Made by a program: the position numbers and the translations under genes
Shown: piece by piece, positions 1 through 6,439 of the stretch
Position numbering within the stretch: position 1 is the first letter of the stretch
Layout of the letters: each line of letters begins with the position of its first letter
Assembly: GCA_017468055.1 (NCBI GenBank)
Contig: JAFUJU010000037.1
Coordinates: forward strand, 1 to 41,052
Reading direction: 5' to 3'
Source: Elusimicrobiaceae bacterium
GTDB lineage: Bacteria > Elusimicrobiota > Elusimicrobia > Elusimicrobiales > Elusimicrobiaceae
DNA: 41,052 nt
Notes under the pieces: generated by a model
Databases searched by the model: none
What the model was told of the DNA's origin: nothing
The model's input: the letters and a program-made list of their open reading frames with translations, nothing else

Positions 1-303
1 ATAAACCGTCTGCCAAGTGCCGTTTAATTTGTTTAAAATACGCAGGGCATCTTTTTTATCTTTGGGCTTGCCAATCACTTCCCCACCGCAATATACCAGC
101 GTATCGGCCCCGATTACGCATGCATCGGGATATTTTTGCGCCACTTCCCATGCCTTTTTAGCAGATAAATCCGCTACTTGCAAGTGAGGGCGTTTGTAGC
201 GGGTAGATTCCGGTAGGAGGGAAGGGCAAACCTCAAATTTTTTGCCCATTTTCTGCAAAATTTCTATCCGGCGCGGAGATTTGGAAGCTAGGACCAGTTT
301 CAT
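1..303 (-). CDS. maf: Maf-family nucleotide pyrophosphatase (partial, runs off window start)
   Basis: The first 101 codons are visible; the 3' end lies outside the window. The N-terminus MKLVLASKSPRRIEIL is the Maf signature (usually LASxSPRRxxLL). It is followed by VIGADTLV and GEVIGKPKDKKDA, which carry the conserved catalytic-region Asp and the Lys-Pro motif. Maf proteins hydrolyse non-canonical or modified nucleoside triphosphates in the cytoplasm and have been linked to septum formation. The ATG at 303 lies 2 nt after the stop of the small membrane-protein gene upstream, so the two genes are translationally coupled. The family call is secure from the motifs. Substrate (dTTP/UTP type or m7GTP type) cannot be decided from this fragment. 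Confidence 0.93.
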   Translation of the reverse strand, partial: MKLVLASKSPRRIEILQKMGKKFEVCPSLLPESTRYKRPHLQVADLSAKKAWEVAQKYPDACVIGADTLVYCGGEVIGKPKDKKDALRILNKLNGTWQTVY

Positions 304-305
304 AC

Positions 306-524
306 TTATTTTTTAACGAATTTAGAAATAATGATATAGCCCAAAATCAGGCCCAAGGCACCGCAAATATTGATATGAGCAGACAAAGGATGAATGCCGA
401 CAGAATAAACTTTCAGCAATGCCCCCGACATTTGCCCCGGTAAGAATGCCGCCAACCACTCAAAACCCAACGCAATCAAACCGCCTACAATCAAAGTTAG
501 TACGGTAAAAATAATTCCTCTCAT
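306..524 (-). CDS. Small two-helix membrane protein, DUF4321-like
   Basis: This is a 72-aa protein with two hydrophobic stretches, about residues 4-28 and 46-67. It ends in a short basic tail (KFVKK), so it is an inner-membrane protein. The second segment (INICGALGLILGYII) resembles the C-terminal helix of DUF4321 proteins, which are often found next to maf; the family assignment is from memory and moderate. A Shine-Dalgarno sequence AAGGAG lies just upstream of the ATG at 524. The stop codon is 2 nt from the maf start, which makes a two-gene operon. Function unknown. Confidence 0.75.
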   Translation of the reverse strand: MRGIIFTVLTLIVGGLIALGFEWLAAFLPGQMSGALLKVYSVGIHPLSAHINICGALGLILGYIIISKFVKK

Positions 525-557
525 TTTTTTCTCCTTTTCTTTATACTATTAAATCTG

Positions 558-1802
558 CTAGTGCAAAGTCACGGTATCTTTTTTCACAGGAACGGGAACA
601 TTATACTTGCCGTCTTGTTCATCGCTCAGGTCCCTACGCAGGCGCAAAAAGCCTACCCCGGCCAAGAGTCCTACCGCCCCGATAATTACCCACGGCCCCG
701 CCAAAAAAACAGGTGCTACATATTGCCCCAGCCAACCGGCGGCAAAAAACCCCAAAGAGGAGCCTAAATTATAAAATACCATAATCATGCCTAAATACCG
801 CCCGCGGGTGCGGGAATCGGCAATATTAGACGTGATAGTTTGCTCAGCCGGATTAACAATCAGCTCGCCTACAGAGGCCAAAAATACACCGATAGCTATA
901 GGAATAAAACTGCCAAAAAACCCTACTGATCCATACCCCACTGCATAAAACAAACACCCCAAAAACAAGGCGGTGGAAAGGCGGATTTTTTCCATCATTT
1001 TACTGGCGGGATATTGTAACAAAATGGTGGCAAGGCCATTAATGGTAAAAAACCACCCAATATAATATTCCGGCATTTTCAAATAAGTATGACAATGCAC
1101 CGAAAGCCCCACCACCAACTGGGAGTTTACTGCTGTAATCAACAGCACATACAAACATATTTTGGCCAGTTTACTGTCTTTGAGCGAAGTAACCAGAGAA
1201 ACAAAATTAGGCCGCCTGCTCTGCCCCGTCATGGTGGACTTATCTTGCAAAGTGTATTGCACATACAGCACCGTCAGCGCATATGCCAAGGCTGTAAAAT
1301 AAAAAGCATAGCTGTAGGAATAACGCACCAAAAATCCCCCCACCGCCGGCCCTAAGGCCCAACCCAAATTTACCCCGATGCGAATAATGCCAAAGGCCTC
1401 CACGCGCTGCTTAGGGGTGGTGTTATCCGATATCCATGCATTGGAAGCCGGGCGAAAAGCCGCACCTAAAAATGCCGTCAGGAAATACGTCAGCAAAATC
1501 CATCCCAAATGCGCCTGATGCTCTATGCATAGGGCCAGGCCCAACATGGCCGCCACCTCCAGCCCCAACCCCCAGAGCATAATATTTTTGCGTCCGAATG
1601 CATCGGACAGTTCCCCCGCCAACGCACTTGAAAAACTGCGGCTTAAAGAAGACAGCGCAATAATCAGCCCCGCCCAAGCAGTACTCATGCCCTTTTGGCT
1701 AATTAAATAAACCGTGAAAAAGGGCAAAGAAAGACCGTAACCAAAAAGTAAAAGTCCATTGGCTACGGAAAGCGAAATCATGGCACGGCGTGTGGTATTC
1801 AT
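558..1802 (-). CDS. Major facilitator superfamily transporter (DHA1-type efflux candidate)
   Basis: A 414-aa protein with about 12 hydrophobic segments. The MFS motif A in the loop between helices 2 and 3 is visible as GELSDAFGRKNIMLWG near residues 62-78. The second half starts after a charged central loop near residues 190-200. The length and motif fit proton-driven drug or metabolite exporters; the substrate is not predictable. The gene stands alone, bounded upstream by the terminator of the preceding gene. There is no Shine-Dalgarno sequence: a TAAAAT hexamer ends exactly 6 nt before the ATG, so the mRNA may be leaderless. The C-terminal tail is hydrophilic. Confidence 0.85.
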   Translation of the reverse strand: MNTTRRAMISLSVANGLLLFGYGLSLPFFTVYLISQKGMSTAWAGLIIALSSLSRSFSSALAGELSDAFGRKNIMLWGLGLEVAAMLGLALCIEHQAHLGWILLTYFLTAFLGAAFRPASNAWISDNTTPKQRVEAFGIIRIGVNLGWALGPAVGGFLVRYSYSYAFYFTALAYALTVLYVQYTLQDKSTMTGQSRRPNFVSLVTSLKDSKLAKICLYVLLITAVNSQLVVGLSVHCHTYLKMPEYYIGWFFTINGLATILLQYPASKMMEKIRLSTALFLGCLFYAVGYGSVGFFGSFIPIAIGVFLASVGELIVNPAEQTITSNIADSRTRGRYLGMIMVFYNLGSSLGFFAAGWLGQYVAPVFLAGPWVIIGAVGLLAGVGFLRLRRDLSDEQDGKYNVPVPVKKDTVTLH

Positions 1803-1808
1803 ATATAT

Positions 1809-1814
1809 ATTTTA
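1809..1814 (-). promoter_or_regulatory. -10 element of MFS gene, leaderless geometry
   Basis: TAAAAT on the minus strand is followed by ATATAT and then the ATG at 1802. A possible -35, TTGGCC, lies about 18 nt upstream inside the stem of the neighbouring terminator. Transcription would start at or next to the ATG. Prediction only. Confidence 0.5.
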
Positions 1815-1827
1815 TTAAATCTAAAAC

Positions 1828-1856
1828 AAACAGGCCAAGGAAACCTTGGCCTGTTT
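1828..1856 (-). terminator. Rho-independent terminator of the Cys-rich secreted protein gene
   Basis: A perfect 13-bp inverted repeat (AAACAGGCCAAGG / CCTTGGCCTGTTT) with a 3-nt loop starts about 20 nt past the stop codon of the 1877-2995 gene. On the minus strand it is followed by a T-rich GTTTTAG. Confidence 0.8.
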
Positions 1857-1876
1857 GCTATAAAATACCATTGGTA

Positions 1877-2995
1877 CTAAGAGCCTGTGACAAACTTAAA
1901 GACTTTTTCGACAAGATTATACTTAGCCTCAGACTTGGAACAATCTAAAGTCAGTTTCGTCCAATATGTTCCTCCTGAGCAAGTTTGTCCATAATTTTGC
2001 TTGTAATAGTAAAAGGAGGCAGTCATCGGACTTGTGGATCTGTTAAAACCACACCCCATATCTCCATAAATTTCATCACAGGCACTGCCTGCGGAAGCGG
2101 AAGTCCCTTTTGAATTTACATAGTTTGCAAAATTAACATTTCCTTGATCGGTTGGATTGGTCGGTTGTTGATAACTATAATAGCAATTCTGACTGCTTCC
2201 CCAAGAACCGGTCGTAACCCCGCTAGTGCCGCAACCGATGGAATAATAGTCCCTGCACGAGCCTTTGGCCAACATACTGCTGGTACAACCGCCCGTATAT
2301 GAACTAAGAGTTCCGTTGCAGGTGTCCGCGCTGGAGTACGCGCTAGGATCAGAGGTAGAGAACTCTCTGCTAGAGGTAAGAGTTTGGGTACATCCGCCTG
2401 TTCCAGTGCTCATCTTACAACCTAAAACTTTGTAGACATTTCCCGTTACGCTGTCCGTTTGCTCTATCCATTCAAATTCGGTACAATCCATATCCGCCCC
2501 TAAAGGAATCGTATTTCCACCTAATGTAAAATTGCTTTTTGGCTCTTTTGAGGCGCCATTGTCCACATCAGCACTTCCGCCGGCCACTTTTATGGTATGG
2601 TAAGGTAAGTCCAACGTGAGGCCATGCACTTGTAAGGCCGCACTTCCGACCTCTATACTTCCGTCCACTACAGCATCTCTGTGCGTGCGTATTTCACCGC
2701 CAATCATATAAACGGACGGAGTAAATACTTGCGCCGCCGGTAAATCTACCCCACTCACATAGGCACAACCTATGTCCAGCGGACCGGAACCAATATGATC
2801 GATCGTTACTTCGCTAGCGGATTGGACCGTTACAAATTGACTCTGAGCATTACCGACCGTGCTTAATGTATCTGATACTTTCAAATGTTCATAACGACCT
2901 AAGCGCGAAGGATTAAAACTTACGCTGTCAATGACTTCTGCCGTCGCCACTCCAACAAGCAGACTCACAAAAACAAGTAAAAAGAATTTCTTCAT
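1877..2995 (-). CDS. Secreted cysteine-rich protein of unknown function
   Basis: A 372-aa protein with a clear signal peptide (MKKFFLLVFVSLLVGVATA, cleavage probably before EV). The mature N-terminal half (about 20-160) is rich in Val, Ser, Gly and Asp, with no recognisable domain, and may be beta-rich. The C-terminal half (about 165-360) holds most of the roughly 17 cysteines among Ser, Thr, Gly and Tyr, which suggests several disulphides in an extracytoplasmic protein. A strong Shine-Dalgarno sequence, TAGGAGGT, sits 8 nt before the ATG. The gene is monocistronic with its own terminator. No family is recognised. A surface or pilus-associated role is possible given the many pilins in the window, but this is speculation. 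Confidence 0.8.
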   Translation of the reverse strand: MKKFFLLVFVSLLVGVATAEVIDSVSFNPSRLGRYEHLKVSDTLSTVGNAQSQFVTVQSASEVTIDHIGSGPLDIGCAYVSGVDLPAAQVFTPSVYMIGGEIRTHRDAVVDGSIEVGSAALQVHGLTLDLPYHTIKVAGGSADVDNGASKEPKSNFTLGGNTIPLGADMDCTEFEWIEQTDSVTGNVYKVLGCKMSTGTGGCTQTLTSSREFSTSDPSAYSSADTCNGTLSSYTGGCTSSMLAKGSCRDYYSIGCGTSGVTTGSWGSSQNCYYSYQQPTNPTDQGNVNFANYVNSKGTSASAGSACDEIYGDMGCGFNRSTSPMTASFYYYKQNYGQTCSGGTYWTKLTLDCSKSEAKYNLVEKVFKFVTGS

Positions 2996-3104
2996 GAATT
3001 ATACCTCCTAAGGTACCCATAATTGCACTTTATCAAAAAGGAAATAGAGAGTCAAGGGAAAAATTCATATTTTTTGGTCCAAAAATCTAATCATTTTTTT
3101 TGCT

Positions 3105-3133
3105 TGCCAAAAAATAAATGGGTGTGCTATCTT
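3105..3133 (+). promoter_or_regulatory. Sigma70-type promoter of the hydG leader
   Basis: TTGCCA at 3105-3110, a 17-nt spacer, and TATCTT at 3128-3133 place the transcription start near 3140. That is a few bases before the closing helix of the structured leader. The spacing and -35 match are good and the -10 is fair. Confidence 0.6.
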
Positions 3134-3140
3134 GTATATA

Positions 3141-3256
3141 CAGAAGCACCTTATGCACGCAGGACCTCATCCCTGCGCGTAAGACGTCGGCCTGGTCCGA
3201 CAGGTCCGTTCCGGCGGTGGAAAGGGTTCTTCCGCCGGAGCGGTTTAAAAAGTGCT
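3141..3256 (+). promoter_or_regulatory. Candidate structured RNA leader upstream of hydG
   Basis: The GC-rich 116-nt segment in an AT-rich gap folds by eye into a closed multi-helix element. AGCAC (3145-3149) pairs with GTGCT (3252-3256) and encloses three hairpins. Hairpin one has CTTA and CGCAGG (3150-3163) pairing with CCTGCG and TAAG (3172-3183). Hairpin two is GTCGG (3186-3190) with CCGAC (3197-3201). Hairpin three is CCGGCGG (3211-3217) with CCGCCGG (3232-3238), extended internally by GGAA/TTCT. The loop ACCT (3164-3167) of hairpin one can pair with AGGT (3202-3205), a pseudoknot. There is no long open frame with a ribosome site and no tRNA T-arm. Class unknown; a riboswitch-like or protein-binding leader is inferred. 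Confidence 0.5.
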
Positions 3257-3261
3257 ATGAT
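3256..3261 (+). promoter_or_regulatory. Extended -10 directly before hydG, leaderless geometry
   Basis: TGC-TATGAT is followed by ATAAGT and then the ATG at 3268. There is no Shine-Dalgarno sequence at this start. The hexamer overlaps the 3' strand of the leader's closing helix. It may therefore be a second, leaderless promoter for hydG. Confidence 0.45.
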
Positions 3262-3267
3262 ATAAGT

Positions 3268-4650
3268 ATGATTATTGATGATGAGAAACTGCAACGAACC
3301 TTGGAAAATGCAAAGTCCCACACGGACACCGAGGTGACGGAAATTTTAACCAAAGCCCGCGAGTTAAAAGGGCTCAGCCTGCAAGAGGCAGCCGTCCTTT
3401 TGAATATTACCGACGAAAAACTGCTGCAAGAGCTGTTCCATGCCGCTAAGTATGTAAAAGAAGAAATTTACGGAAACCGCATTGTATTGTTTGCACCGCT
3501 GTATATTTCCAATATCTGTACCAATGAATGCGTGTATTGCGCTTTCCGCAAGAGTAACACCTCTTTAAAACGTCACGCCAGCTCCCGCGAAGAAATTACC
3601 CAAGAGGTCACCGCCCTTTTACAACAGGGCCACAAGCGTATTTTGATGGTGGCGGGAGAAGCCTACCCCGGCGGTGGTTTGCAATATGTATATGACAGCA
3701 TCAAAGCCATTTATGACACCCGCTGGAACGGACAAAATATACGCCGCGTCAATGTAAACATTGCGCCCTTGGTGCAAGAAGAATTTGAAGAACTCAAAAA
3801 ATGCAACATCGGCACGTATCAGTTGTTCCAAGAAACGTATCATAAACAAACCTATGAACAATTGCACTTAGAAGGGGCTAAAAAAGATTACCAGTTTCGC
3901 CTAGATGCCATGGACCGCGCCTTAAAGGCCGGAATTAATGATGTGGGCATTGGCCCTTTGCTGGGGTTGTATGATTATAAGTATGAAATTTTGGCCACCT
4001 TGGAGCATGCCTTTTACTTGGACCAAACCTACGGCGTCGGCCCGCATACGATTTCTATTCCACGCATTGAACCGGCGGAAGGATCTGACTATAGCTTGCA
4101 CCCCCCCTACCAGTTAACGGATATGGATTTCAAGAAAGTAGTGGCCGTCTTGCGCTTGGCCGTACCTTATACCGGTATCATCTTAAGCACGCGCGAAAGT
4201 GCACAAATGCGCAATGAATGCATGGAGTTGGGTGTCTCGCAAATTTCGGCCGCCAGCCGCGTCAATCCCGGTGGGTATTCCTACGATAAAGACAACGGCA
4301 GCCAGTTTACACTGACCGACGAACGCACCTTGGCCGAAGTGATTGATGCTTTGGCAGATGCCAAACACATGCCGTCTTTCTGCACCGGTTGCTACCGCTT
4401 GGGCCGCGTGGGGAAAGATTTCATGGATTTGGCCAAACCGGGGCTGATTAAAAAACATTGTTTGCCTAATGCCATGTTCACCTTTGCCGAATATTTGGAA
4501 GACTTTGCCCCCGAAGCCTTAAAAACCAAAGGTTATGCGCTGATTGAAAGCACCACCCAAGAAAACTTTGAAGAGGGCGGCGCAATCCGAAAAATGATAG
4601 AAACCAACTTGGCTAATATCAAAAACGGAAAACGGGATTTGTACTTCTAA
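3268..4650 (+). CDS. hydG: [FeFe]-hydrogenase maturase HydG (radical SAM tyrosine lyase)
   Basis: HydG cleaves tyrosine to p-cresol and dehydroglycine and builds the Fe(CO)(CN) synthon for the H-cluster of [FeFe] hydrogenases. The 460-aa product has the N-terminal radical-SAM motif CX3CX2C at Cys84, Cys88 and Cys91 (CTNECVYC). It also has the family-specific C-terminal motif CX2CX22C at Cys372, Cys375 and Cys398, which binds the second cluster. The length matches HydG. The frame stays open upstream to 3118, but those 50 codons run through the structured leader and do not resemble HydG; MIIDDEKL at 3268 is the natural start. hydE, hydF and hydrogenase subunits are not in the window. A terminator follows, so the gene is transcribed alone. 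Confidence 0.95.
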   Translation: MIIDDEKLQRTLENAKSHTDTEVTEILTKARELKGLSLQEAAVLLNITDEKLLQELFHAAKYVKEEIYGNRIVLFAPLYISNICTNECVYCAFRKSNTSLKRHASSREEITQEVTALLQQGHKRILMVAGEAYPGGGLQYVYDSIKAIYDTRWNGQNIRRVNVNIAPLVQEEFEELKKCNIGTYQLFQETYHKQTYEQLHLEGAKKDYQFRLDAMDRALKAGINDVGIGPLLGLYDYKYEILATLEHAFYLDQTYGVGPHTISIPRIEPAEGSDYSLHPPYQLTDMDFKKVVAVLRLAVPYTGIILSTRESAQMRNECMELGVSQISAASRVNPGGYSYDKDNGSQFTLTDERTLAEVIDALADAKHMPSFCTGCYRLGRVGKDFMDLAKPGLIKKHCLPNAMFTFAEYLEDFAPEALKTKGYALIESTTQENFEEGGAIRKMIETNLANIKNGKRDLYF

Positions 4651-4661
4651 ACCGTTCTACC

Positions 4662-4696
4662 AAAAACACCCGCTGAAAAAAGCGGGTGTTTTTTTG
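4662..4696 (+). terminator. Rho-independent terminator of hydG
   Basis: A 13-bp stem (AAAAACACCCGCT / AGCGGGTGTTTTT) with a 6-nt loop is followed by a run of T, 12 nt after the hydG stop. Confidence 0.93.
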
Positions 4697-4743
4697 TAAA
4701 AATCTTTTATTTTTCACTCTGTATTTTGTAAAATATAAATATA

Positions 4744-4852
4744 GACGGATTTTTATTTTTGTACTTTTTGGCGGGCTTCGGCGCGCCAACCCTACAGGGC
4801 CCTATGGTATCGGTCTTCCGACAGCCGGGTGGTACAGAGGTAAAAATCCGTT
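4744..4852 (+). promoter_or_regulatory. Candidate structured RNA leader upstream of the first yfcC gene
   Basis: A perfect 11-bp closing helix pairs ACGGATTTTTA (4745-4755) with TAAAAATCCGT (4841-4851). A second helix, TTGTAC (4759-4764) with GTACAG (4832-4837, one G-T pair), lies inside it. Next comes a hairpin TTGGCG/CGCCAA (4768-4789) whose inner GC pairs are capped by UUCG. Then comes a hairpin TCGG-TCTT-CCGA (4810-4821). ACCC (4789-4792) can pair with GGGT (4827-4830). A -10-like TAAAAT at 4729-4734 puts the start near 4741, right at the closing helix. The real ribosome site (GGAGGAAG) lies about 25 nt beyond the element. Class not recognised. Confidence 0.5.
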
Positions 4853-4893
4853 TTTATTTTGCAAACAAAAGATTCGGAGGAAGAAAAAAGAAA

Positions 4894-6360
4894 ATGAAAC
4901 TGTTGAAGTTCAAGTTGCCCCAATTCAACACCCTCAGCATTATTTTTGCCATTATCTTATTGGTAACGGCAATGACGTGGCTTGTACCCAGCGGCGCATA
5001 TGACCGCGTACTAAGCGACGGTAGAGAAGTGGTCGTTCCCGGTACGTATCATGCCGTAGAGGCTAACCCACAAGGTGTTTTTGACGTTTTAAAAGCCCCC
5101 ATTACCGGCTTTGAAAACACCGCACTTGTAATTGCCTTTTTGCTTATCATCGGCGGTGTATTGGCTGTGGTGGAAAAAACGGGTGCCATTACCGCAGGTA
5201 TCAAAGAGGCCAGCCGCTTTTTTGGCAAAAAACCTCAGTTTAAATTTCTTTTTATTCCGATGGGTGTCATTATCTTTTCTTTGTGCGGGGCCACATTCGG
5301 CATGTGCGAAGAGACCTTAATTTTTATTCCCGTTTTAATCCCGCTTGCCTTATCGTTAGGGTATGATTCTGCCCTCGGCACTGCCATCGCATTTGTAGGA
5401 GCAGGAGTTGGCTTTGCCACAGCTTTTACCAATCCCTTCACCGTAGGCATTGCCCAAGGTATTGCGCAAGTGCCGTTGTACTCCGGCTTGGGGTATCGCC
5501 TGATTATTTGGGCTATTTGCACCTGTGTACTGATTGGATTTTTGATGATTTACGCGCGTAAAATTACCAAGGATCCTACTAAAAGCTTAACCTATGAGCA
5601 CGACCAAGCCAAACGCCAAGAACTGGGAATGAATACCGACAGTCAAACCATTACCACCCGTCAAAAGCTGGTGCTGATTGCGTTTACGTTGGGTATGATT
5701 ACATTGGTGTGCGGAGTACTTAAACCGCAACTGTGCGACTTTATCAAAGGTTTCACCGGTGTGGATTTGATGGCGTTACTTAACCTTGAAAACAGCGGTT
5801 GGTATATTACAGAAATTGCTGCTCTTTTCTTAGGCATAGGCTTTGTCTCAGCCATCTTGGGTGGACTAAACATGAGCCAATTTACGGACAGCTTTTTTGA
5901 CGGCGTACGTGGTATGGCTTCTATTGCCATTACTTTATGTTTTGCCCAAGCGATTGTACTTATTGCCCAAAACGGCCAAATCTTAGATACGCTTTTAAAC
6001 TTCATGTCTAAAGGCATCTCCAAATTACACCCCATTTGTGCTTCTTGGGCGGCTATGCTTTTGCAAACCGTGATTGATTTCTTTATTCCGTCCGGATCCA
6101 GCAAAGCGGTGCTGACTATGCCCATTTTGGCCCCCTTGGCAGACCTCATCGGCATTACGCGCCAAACTATGGTGCTCTCTTTTCAACTGGGAGGCAGCTG
6201 GCTGAATATGATTTTCCCTACAGACCCTGTCACCCTTGCCGCTATCGGATTTGCCAATATTGCTTTTTCTAAATGGCTGAAATGGCTTGCTCCGCTGCTG
6301 ATAGTGATGTATTTGCTTTCTTTTGCGGCCCTCATTCCGCCGTATTTTATGAATTGGTAA
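4894..6360 (+). CDS. YfcC-family membrane transporter (first of a tandem pair)
   Basis: A 488-aa integral membrane protein with about 11-13 hydrophobic segments. It has the N-terminal family pattern VPSGAYDR near residue 32, followed by GTYHAVEANPQG and the glycine-rich TM block FLLIIGGVLAVVEKTGAI. YfcC proteins belong to the basic amino-acid antiporter (ArcD/DcuC-like) group, so amino-acid or dicarboxylate exchange at the inner membrane is likely; the substrate is unknown. The start at 4894 is set by GGAGGAAG 11 nt upstream. The open frame extending back to 4759 lies in the structured leader. It is co-oriented with a paralogue 79 nt downstream. Confidence 0.85.
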   Translation: MKLLKFKLPQFNTLSIIFAIILLVTAMTWLVPSGAYDRVLSDGREVVVPGTYHAVEANPQGVFDVLKAPITGFENTALVIAFLLIIGGVLAVVEKTGAITAGIKEASRFFGKKPQFKFLFIPMGVIIFSLCGATFGMCEETLIFIPVLIPLALSLGYDSALGTAIAFVGAGVGFATAFTNPFTVGIAQGIAQVPLYSGLGYRLIIWAICTCVLIGFLMIYARKITKDPTKSLTYEHDQAKRQELGMNTDSQTITTRQKLVLIAFTLGMITLVCGVLKPQLCDFIKGFTGVDLMALLNLENSGWYITEIAALFLGIGFVSAILGGLNMSQFTDSFFDGVRGMASIAITLCFAQAIVLIAQNGQILDTLLNFMSKGISKLHPICASWAAMLLQTVIDFFIPSGSSKAVLTMPILAPLADLIGITRQTMVLSFQLGGSWLNMIFPTDPVTLAAIGFANIAFSKWLKWLAPLLIVMYLLSFAALIPPYFMNW

Positions 6361-6369
6361 CAACTTAAC

Positions 6370-6416
6370 ACAGCCTTCCGCCGCATTTTATTTTGTTTGA
6401 GCCGGCGGGAGGCTGT
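6370..6416 (+). other. Intercistronic hairpin between the two yfcC genes
   Basis: A 14-bp stem (ACAGCCTTCCGCCG / CGGCGGGAGGCTGT, one G-T pair) with a 19-nt loop starts 9 nt after the first yfcC stop. There is no T run after it, so it is more likely a processing or stability element, or a weak attenuator, than a terminator. The Shine-Dalgarno sequence of the next gene (AAGAGGA) follows about 10 nt later. Confidence 0.7.
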
Positions 6417-6439
6417 AGATTTAAAAGAGGAAAACAAAA

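Noticed and set aside
3191-3240. CTGGTCCGACAGG and CCGGCGG in the hydG leader recall the ykkC (guanidine-I) core
   Set aside because: The conserved CTAGGGTTCCG and GGTCCGAGAGA context is missing and the helix order differs, so no class was assigned.
3118-3267. Longer reading frame in front of HydG
   Set aside because: The extra 50 codons run through the GC-rich leader, do not look like HydG, and lack a ribosome site. ATG 3268 gives the normal family length.
4826-4836. GGGTGGTAC in the yfcC leader resembles the T-box sequence
   Set aside because: There is no long Stem I with a specifier loop, no antiterminator/terminator pair after it, and the element is only ~110 nt. T-boxes are also not expected in this kind of organism. 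Treated as chance.
4759-4893. Longer reading frame in front of the first YfcC protein
   Set aside because: It overlaps the structured leader, while GGAGGAAG directly precedes ATG 4894, which gives the family-like N-terminus.
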